A stretch of 64,000 nt of DNA from Paracentrotus lividus (taxonomy: Eukaryota; Echinodermata; Echinoidea; Camarodonta; Echinidae). The notes beneath the pieces were generated by a model, which saw nothing but the letters and a program-made list of their open reading frames with translations, had not been told where the DNA came from and did no database searches. Location: NCBI GenBank assembly GCA_940671915.1, contig CALNVZ010003426.1, positions 35,895,791-35,959,790 on the forward strand. Direction: 5' to 3'. Below, in pieces: positions 57,221 to 64,000 of this stretch (its first letter is position 1; each line of letters starts with the position of its first letter). The position numbers and the translations under genes were made by a program.

Positions 57221-57339
57221 ATGGAAGGAAACACAGTGCACAAACATTGACCGCTGACCAGCTAGGTCAGATCCAGACCATTCAGACCCAGGAGCCCAGG
57301 CTGGCGTCAGCAATCCAGTTACAGCTCCAAGGTCAACAG
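57221..57339 (+). CDS. NFYA: NF-YA exon 1 (coding part, frame break)
   Basis: Exon from 57192; ATG at 57221 gives MEGNTV, then two surplus bases near 57239-57242; continues LTADQLGQIQTIQTQEPRLA. Donor GTAAAA. Confidence 0.82.
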
Positions 57340-59291
57340 GTAAAATATATTATTTTTTTTGTTTTTATATCTATTTGGTCTAACAGCAGTTTTTCCCAAT
57401 TTTCTGTTTTTCTAATACCATATGAGCTTAACCAAACATTTGGTCTGCCCACAATTTAGTCCAAGTTCTCTTGGTTTAATTTCTCACTTGCCCTAATATA
57501 ATGACCACTTTGTCTAATTGCTGATTTGTCTAATAGCCGAATTTGTCTAATTGCATGTAATTAACAATTTTAAATTTAATTTGGTATATAGTTTGTTCTG
57601 GAATTGACTGAGTGGTGTTAGACGAAGTGGACATTTGATGAAATGGATATTAGAGGAAATGGGAATTCTACAAAATGGTAAATAGGCAAAGTGATAAAAG
57701 GTTGTCCGAAATAACAGCATGGCATTCAGTCCTCCACCACCAATCTCACACCACGCACATTAAATTGCTGGAAAAAAAAGGAAGAAAGATTTTTTTCCAT
57801 GACAGCCTCCGAGAAAAGGAAGTGTGCTCCCCTCACGGGCCAGTTGTTTTAGTGTGCACATGTTGAAATTTCTTTAATGTCTAACCCAAAAATTTTCTTC
57901 TGTCTGATCAGCTGGTGCAAGTAGGAGGGGCTGGACAGATTCTCGCTGGGGGTCAGCCAATCACCTTGCAGGTCGCTGGAGGTCAGTTAGGGCGGCACAG
58001 CTCCAGCAACTGGCACAGACGCTGCAGGTTGTAGGATCAGGAGGTCAAGTTCAACAGGTTGGTCAACGTGAAGGTTTATTCATACTTGTTCACCTGAAAT
58101 TAATGGGTGCAGCTCGTTGTTTCGAAAAAAATGCAACAAAATGTTCGGAAGAACAAGCATTATTTCATTTTGGACAAATGAACATCCAGGAATAGGAAAT
58201 TTATGTGTTTTGGAAGATCGAACTCTTCAAAAAGAACATTTGGACAAATGAAGCTTCGGAACAATGACTGTAATCAAATTAATGAATGGGTTATTATGTC
58301 CATGGTTTATGTCGTCCACTGTTTTCCACATACTCCACTTTTCAGTGCACTGTAAGCGTAATTTGCCCTATGAGTGTTATTATCTTAAAATTTAAACTAT
58401 GGTTTGCATAAATTGTCCACATCATTTATGTGTCTAGGATGCATATTTATTCTCCCTTTGTGTACTCCTTTATCCCACATCAATTTCTGGTGTAATAATG
58501 TTGATGTTGTGCTATTGATCCTCATGCTTGTGAAACGACTTATGTCAAGTAGATCAGGGCGAACAGAGATCAGTCGTGAATTTGAAAATCAATGCTCATT
58601 GGGTTCTATCTTTTCAACATTCAGCACTTATGCAACATGATTTTTATATGTCCACTTCCAATTTGTGATTGATTGGAACCTTTTAATATTAATGAGCCAA
58701 GCTTATATTAGATCTATCTTTAGGATTTCATATGCTACCTAAAACTTACAGCTTTTTTGTCTTATTTTGTTCTCATCTTCAGATTCAACTTGTTCCTCAG
58801 CAGGGTACACAGGGACAGGTAAAGTACAGAACAACCCTTAATAAGTCAATAAATGAGTTACATGTACGTTATTCTCATCAAAATGGCAACAATTACTTAT
58901 TATTCACTCTTTTTTTTCTAACCTGAATGAAGTTGGGTAGATACCAAGGTCCTTAGGTTGGTCTGTTGGTTGGTCTATTGGTTAGTCTGTTACAAAAATG
59001 TTTAATTTTTGTTAAACTTGCTTTCATTTCTTTACTTTGCATCAATTGTGACAAACATGGTACAAATGATCATTGGGTGATACCGCAAGTCTGTTGAGGA
59101 AGATGCTGAGGTCAAAGGTCATCTAGGGGTTAAAAGGTCAAATGATATGAGGCCATGTGCAACATATTGGTTTGTTTTAATCTTGGTCCGTCGGAGTCAA
59201 AGACACATACCTGACCCGTCATCCTGTTCATTTTTTTCCAGGCCCAGGTGGTTCAAACACAAAGCCCAAGTACACAAGGTCAACAACACAA

Positions 59292-59322
<31 letters not shown>

Positions 59323-62300
59323 AACAACAACAGCAACAACACAATCACAAGAACAAGCACAGCAGGTAATTATATGTTCTGTTAATTGCCTGAGAAATCT
59401 CTGGATCTGACTACTGTCAGTTGTCGAGAACCATTTTCCTAAAAAGTATGCATATTTGAATATTGCAGTAAACATGTCTTTAGGTGGGAGCAGTCATCTG
59501 TATTCTTTTGTTCAAAGGTTATTTGTCAGGGCTAACCTAGCAGTCAATGAAAAAAAAAAAAATGTTTGTCGCTTGACGGGGACATTGAATAGGCATCTTT
59601 CCATGGCTGTAAACGTGCTAGTAATGAAAGACATTGCGATAATTGTTTCACTATTCTAAATAGTTGTTACACGGAAGTATAGAGGTCGGCCCTCCTGTTG
59701 AAGATCTTCTTTCCTATGGCTAGATGTGTCATCTATGAGTGTGTGATAAACATTCATGTCATTCCTCTGATAGATTCAAATCGTGCAGCCCCAGCAGGTT
59801 CAAACGGCAGCAAACCAACAAGGTCAACCCGTCCAACATATTATTGTACAGCAGCCACAGGCAACACACAGCAACAACCTGGACAACAACAACCACAACA
59901 ACAAACAAACGCAACAACACCAAACAACAACAAATACAGGTAAGTGTGTACTGTAACAGATTATAATGATAATAATAATTAATGTTTCTTATGTAGCGCA
60001 TATACATATCACAAACATAAGAGAGTCCCTATGTGCTTAATGTAGAAAAGGGACAGTTTATTGAGAGTATAGAGCACCATTATACCACCTTCACACTGAA
60101 AATGTAAGGCCTCTTTCTATGTAGAAATGGAGTCAACATAGTAAGAGACTATTTAGATCTGGTTAAGAATTCAATAGATGAGCTTGGACGCATCCCTAGA
60201 GCTACTTCAGTGTGACTGTGGCCTGAGGGTATTCTTAAAAATGTTTTCCAAACAATTTTCTATGAAAAACATTGGACAATGCAAACCACTTTGTGGATTT
60301 TGGCCCTATTGGGGCGATTCGCAATCACATCCTATTGCTCAGATTTTTACTTCAAACTGGCTTATAAATTGAAATGACAGATTTCAATTGAATTTCCATT
60401 GCCCTGCTTATCATTTCAGTTGCAGCAACTGATCACTGCCGATGGACAACAATCTATTACCAGCCGGTGTTGCTGGGGAAAACCAGGTCACCCTGTCTGC
60501 AGGTCAACTACAGGGTGATATTCAACTCCTCAATTCGCACCAATTACTTATCTTACCCGTGCTTTTGTTTGACAAGATAAAGCATCCATTTAATTTAATG
60601 AACATAATCAAAGATTGCCATTTGTATATATATATTGTTGAGTGAGTTAGTTCGTATTGTAGTAATGTTGAAAGCAAAATAGCAAATTCATGCTGTTAAA
60701 TACAATGTACATTAATTCATCTCAACATTATGAATTTAGATAATTATTTTGTATTCAATTGCTTTTTTGTTGTTGAATGAACTGTATAAATAGACTGCAG
60801 CACTAAGGAGCTCTAAGCTCTAAGGGAGTAGTCGGGCCATAGAAGTAGCTTGGAAGAAAAGTGTCAAAATAGAGATAGAAAAAAAATTAATTGAGGATAT
60901 CAGACAATAAACGTATGTATAAATTTTTTTTTCTTCATAAAATAAGAAACAACAAAAAACCGTGCCTCTTTCAGACCAAATTGATTATGACATCATGTCT
61001 ACACTGATTTTGACTCCGCAGTAGTACGAGCGGAACGGAGGCGCAGGGGATAACAATGGTGTGATCAGTTACAGACTGCTACCAAACCAGGTCCAGCAAG
61101 GTAAGACCTCTTGTACTAGAAACATTCTCTTACTTAATTAAACTTGTACAGAATACAGTCCAATCATTTTATCATTCAATGAACAAATCATTGCTCCAAC
61201 AAAAACTAAGCAAGTGACTTATCAACCAATTATTTATTGATTTTTCAATATTGTACTGAGCAGGCTCTCTTCCAGGCCAAATTTAGTCCATCAAAAATCT
61301 CATCTCATGAAAGATGCATTATGTCTTTGGATTGATTTTTTTCTCCATTATTCCTACTTGATTCCTTAGCTCCAGCTGCAGCAGGTGCAGCAGCAGCAGG
61401 GGCCAGTCCTCAGATCCTACAGGTGCCAACAACGGCACAGATAACACATCGTCATGGTAAATACAATTAGGTCTAGGACAACTACCCTTGGAAATTATCC
61501 CTGGAGAACTATCCTAACCCTATTTGTGGGGCTAGACGTCTTGGGGATAATTGTCGAGGATGTAGTTGTCCTGATATGTTTTAGTTATATTCAATAATTA
61601 GAGATGATAGTCCTTTAATTCGATTTTCACAGAATCAGATAAAACTGACTCAGAACTGGAAAAGGAATGGTTCCAATAACATTGCACTACTTAATTTAAA
61701 TATCATGGACAAGTGTTTGTGTAAACAAGTCCTGATTGACATGCTGTTTGCTGTAGATGGTACATTGTATAAGGGAGTGGTGTGTTCCCACCATGCAAGA
61801 ATTGCTGTTGGTAGCAAACATAAAAAGTGTTTATAGTGTGATTAAACCCTATGGATCCTTCATTCACTGTACATAGATGATACCTGGCAGTGGTGGGGCG
61901 TTCCCACTATGCAGAGAATCCTAACCCGGAGCAGAACTACTGGAGAAAGAACCCCTATATGTGAATGCCAAACAGTATCATCGTATCTTGAAGAGGAGGC
62001 AGGCCAGAGCTAAGCTGGAAGCAGAAGGCAGGATTCTAAAGAGAGAAGGGTAATAGATTTGTCTAAATTCAGTCAAAGCGTGTTAATTAGGTCAAACCTC
62101 TCTTGTCAAGACCACCTTGGTCCCAAACACAGAGGTGGATTGTAGTTTGTACTTTCTCAATCCTAGTAAGGGTATATTCAATATATATGAGTTTTATTTG
62201 TTCATATAAACAATATTTGATTAAAGCATAAATTTTGGCTTGGCTACAACTACAGGATAAACTCGTTCAAATGGCGTTTTGTTACATGGAATTTATCGAG

Positions 62301-63886
62301 TTTTATCAGGAATCTCTCAGAGTAAAAAAAAACAAAGAATACAAGAGAGCTGGGTTCAGCAAAATTTCCTTGCTATATGAAGAATCTCTATATCAAAGTA
62401 AAAAAAAAACAAAACAAAACAAAACAAAACAACAGATTATAAGAGCGTGGGATCAATTCAATTCAATTCAATTCAAAGTTGTTTTATTTTCCAAATCATT
62501 AAAAAATAAAGCATGCTTGTAAATCCATAATAAATAAGGTTCATTGAAAAAAGGAAAAAAGATGGCAAAGCAAAGATTGTAGTGAAGAAGTTCCCTTGTA
62601 AGTGGTGAAGTTTCTACTGCGCGACACAAATTTCTTAGTACATCAGGAATGTCATATCTTTCTGAGAAGTTCTGCTGCAGTTATAAGGGAAGTGAATGGT
62701 ACTAGAACTCAAGGTTGCCTTTTATTTATCTTCCAGAAATACCTTCACGAGTCGCGTCACACAACCATGCCATGAACCGCATCCGTGGCGATGGTGGTCG
62801 ATTTAACTCCGGTGAAGGTGAGGAATGGAGGGTCACCGTCGATGATCAAATCACAGCATCAGCAACAGCAGCTACCTACCATGGTACAGCTACCACAGGG
62901 TATGACCCTGACTCAAGGGTGCAGATGGACAGGTATGTACATTTGCCACACTTGACCCAGGGAGGTCAGTGAAGTACTAGTAGGAAGAAACTCTTGGAAT
63001 GCTATACTGTATAAGTGGTTATTTTCGCGAATTTCGGGAGTCGGTATCATGAAAATTTCCACTTCATTAAAGGCTATTTATAGTAATGAAGTCATCACCA
63101 AAATCGCGAAATTTTGCTCTTGCGAATTTCCCCAACTAAGTCCAAAATCGTGAAAATATCTGTACGCGAAAATATTGGTTTATATACAGTACTGTAGATA
63201 TTAATCCATAGTATATATTTACAGTTCTTACATCGGAATGCATGGTGGACGGAATACTAGTCTAATCAGCTCAAAATTGCATGCAATCTTGTTCTAATGC
63301 CTATGAGCAATTCACTTGTGTCTGTGTTACTCTTGTGGATAAGTGTAAAATATATTATTTTCATACTTTGTTAAAATTATTATTTGGTAAGAAGAAGATT
63401 ATTTTAGAAATTGTGGGACAGTGAATGAAAATAAATGTTTAACTTTCATTCATAACATTACCGCCCAGTAGTTTGACTGGAATTCAATCATCATGCATTG
63501 CAATGAAAGAACTGTAAATTCATGTATTGCCAAACTCGACCAGGAAGGTCTATCCATACTAGTAGGAATGAATTCCTCAATTAAAGCAATCAATCCAGGG
63601 TTATACTATCATCAGGAGAAAAACATTCATTATTTGTTCTGGAATTTTTAAAAACAATAAAATTGTGAAGCATAGAGAACTTGTGATAGAATTGGAGTTG
63701 GCCTAAGAAGTAGCAATAACAAATATTTCTTTCCTTTTCCTTTTTGTAAACCAGGAGAGCATTATAAACCTTGGTATGCTAACAGGAGGGAATGCAGCCA
63801 CTTCAGCTCAAGTTCTGATTGGTCAAGGAAATGCCATCACGACGTTATTCATCCAATGGCGTGAAGGGAGTCTCACAATAGTCTAA
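57221..63886 (+). CDS. NFYA: Nuclear transcription factor Y subunit alpha (CCAAT-binding)
   Basis: Eleven coding exons. Exons 1-8 form a Gln-rich activation domain (TADQLGQIQTIQTQ, VQVGGAGQILAGGQPITLQV, IQLVPQQGTQGQ, a CAA/CAG tract). Exon 9 holds the NF-YB/YC interaction helix PLYVNAKQYHRILKRRQARA followed by KLEAEGR; exon 10 holds the DNA-binding segment KYLHESRH and NHAMNRIRGDGGRF. These residues are diagnostic for NF-YA, which with NF-YB/NF-YC binds CCAAT boxes. Splice sites are canonical, but most exons do not read through: net +2 shifts, mostly an extra CA or GT, in exons 1, 2, 4, 5, 6 and 10, and missing bases of short C/G runs in exon 9. Retained introns rule out a retrocopy. Either consensus errors or a decaying copy; I favour assembly error because NF-YA is normally single-copy and essential. 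Confidence 0.88.
57420..57700. repeat. Fold-back repeat with GTCTAATTGC units
   Basis: Left half has repeated 'tttgtctaattgc', right half the complementary 'ttagacgaagtgg / gatgaaatgg / gaggaaatgg' units. In NF-YA intron 1 downstream of exon 1. Confidence 0.6.
57912..58057 (+). CDS. NFYA: NF-YA exon 2 (frame break)
   Basis: LVQVGGAGQILAGGQPITLQ ... then, after a 2-bp surplus near 57992, QQLAQTLQVVGSGGQVQQ. Confidence 0.82.
58783..58818 (+). CDS. NFYA: NF-YA exon 3
   Basis: 36 nt micro-exon, IQLVPQQGTQGQ, intact. Confidence 0.85.
59242..59365 (+). CDS. NFYA: NF-YA exon 4 (poly-Gln, two frame breaks)
   Basis: AQVVQTQSPSTQGQQ, a CAA/CAG tract of ~18 codons readable as poly-Gln in a second frame, then SQEQAQQ in a third. 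Each switch equals one extra CA. Confidence 0.8.
59774..59939 (+). CDS. NFYA: NF-YA exon 5 (frame breaks)
   Basis: IQIVQPQQVQTAANQQGQPV then QHIIVQQPQAT, then a 2-bp surplus followed by QQPGQQQPQQQ. A further 2-bp surplus is needed to meet the exon 6 phase. Confidence 0.8.
60420..60513 (+). CDS. NFYA: NF-YA exon 6 (frame breaks)
   Basis: LQQLITADGQ, YYQPV and AGENQVTLSAGQLQ lie in three frames, consistent with an extra CA and an extra GT. Donor 60514 GG|GT is uncertain by one base. Confidence 0.75.
61022..61100 (+). CDS. NFYA: NF-YA exon 7
   Basis: ERNGGAGDNNGVISYRLLPN then QVQQ. The acceptor may be CAG (61021) or CAGTAG (61024). Confidence 0.65.
61370..61456 (+). CDS. NFYA: NF-YA exon 8
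   Basis: PAAAGAAAAGASPQILQVPT then TAQITHRH. Phases fit exons 7 and 9. Confidence 0.75.
61475..61572. mobile_element. 98 bp MITE, AGGACAAYTACCCC family, copy 2
   Basis: AGGACAACTACCCTTGGA ... GGATGTAGTTGTCCT, 18 bp after exon 8 of NF-YA. Same family as 41454-41570. Confidence 0.75.
61877..62049 (+). CDS. NFYA: NF-YA exon 9 (subunit-interaction helix, frame breaks)
   Basis: DTWQWWGVPTMQRI, then after missing bases in CCC and GGG runs LLEKEPLYVNAKQYHRILKR, then RQARAKLEAEGRI. One more C appears missing before KERR and donor GTAATA. Confidence 0.88.
62408..62475. repeat. (AAAAC)n and (AATTC)n microsatellites
   Basis: Four to five units each, in NF-YA intron 9. Confidence 0.85.
62737..62932 (+). 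CDS. NFYA: NF-YA exon 10 (DNA-binding domain, frame breaks)
   Basis: KYLHESRH, an extra AC, then NHAMNRIRGDGGRFNSGEGE, then a further shift into QHQQQQLPTMVQLPQGMTL. Confidence 0.85.
63005..63191. mobile_element. 187 bp MITE with TATTTTCGCG termini
   Basis: TACTGTATAAGTGGTTATTT ... AATATTGGTTTATATACAGTA; internal TCGCGAAAT/TTTCGCG blocks. In NF-YA intron 10. Confidence 0.75.
63755..63886 (+). CDS. NFYA: NF-YA exon 11 (terminal, candidate)
   Basis: ESIINLGMLTGGNAATSAQV then LIGQGNAITTLF ... TAA at 63884. Acceptor ...AACCAG. Could splice onward beyond the window. Confidence 0.6.
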   Translation, partial: ESIINLGMLTGGNAATSAQVLIGQGNAITTLFIQWREGSLTIV

Positions 63887-64000
63887 CGTGATTGGCCATT
63901 TGAAAACTCTGGAAGACCGTTAGAATGCAAGTGGTCTAGGCAACACTAACTTGATGTTATCATTCTAACAGCATGCGAGGATTATCAAAATAGAACAACG

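Noticed and set aside
59197-59475. Val-rich minus-strand frame
   Set aside because: Antisense reading of the NF-YA CAA/CAG tract.
57221-63886. NF-YA as a processed (retro) pseudogene
   Set aside because: All introns and splice signals are present.

Overview
The window is eukaryotic, intron-rich and AT-rich, and is packed with small inverted-repeat transposons (MITEs). The proteins point to a sea urchin. A sperm-type Na+/H+ exchanger with a voltage sensor and a cyclic-nucleotide-binding domain (SLC9C1/sNHE) reads as close to the known sea-urchin protein over essentially its whole length. Probably a camarodont urchin; the species cannot be fixed from sequence alone.

Layout. 1-14.2 kb is repeat-dominated. 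It holds one compact gene, a macin-family antimicrobial peptide (4101-4307, +) with its own TATA box and poly(A) signals. The gene lies between two copies of a ~2 kb segmental duplication (about 1.2-3.3 kb and 7.8-12.2 kb). The second copy contains a TA-flanked 2.9 kb transposon that is absent from the first copy. 14.3-33.2 kb is SLC9C1 on the minus strand. I resolve 22 exons, and every intron phase is consistent, giving about 1349 residues. 33.4-42 kb has no recognisable gene: MITEs, one nested MITE, and a 1.85 kb element with ~405 bp terminal inverted repeats. 42.2-56.06 kb is a SERGEF/DelGEF-like RCC1-repeat gene on the minus strand (10 coding exons). A short bidirectional promoter near 56.06-56.2 kb separates it from NF-YA (CCAAT-binding factor subunit A, + strand, 57.2-63.9 kb, 11 coding exons).

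The genes are not an operon and need not cooperate. SLC9C1 is a flagellar sperm protein, SERGEF an RCC1-propeller protein and NF-YA a general transcription factor. The last two probably share a promoter.

Most interesting: (1) decayed tandem copies of part of an exon sit beside the real exon at four places, namely SLC9C1 exons 11 and 18 and SERGEF exons 3 and 7; in three of the four the copies are the exon 5' half plus flanking intron, placed in the upstream intron. (2) The macin frame stops before the last expected cysteines, and plausible C-terminal macin sequence continues in another frame. (3) NF-YA exons repeatedly carry 2-bp surpluses, mostly an extra CA or GT, that break the frame, while all SLC9C1 exons are intact. 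(4) An empty-site/filled-site pair documents one transposition. There are two assembly gaps (11091-11276 and 44685-45292). I saw no tRNA, rRNA, CRISPR or viral genes.
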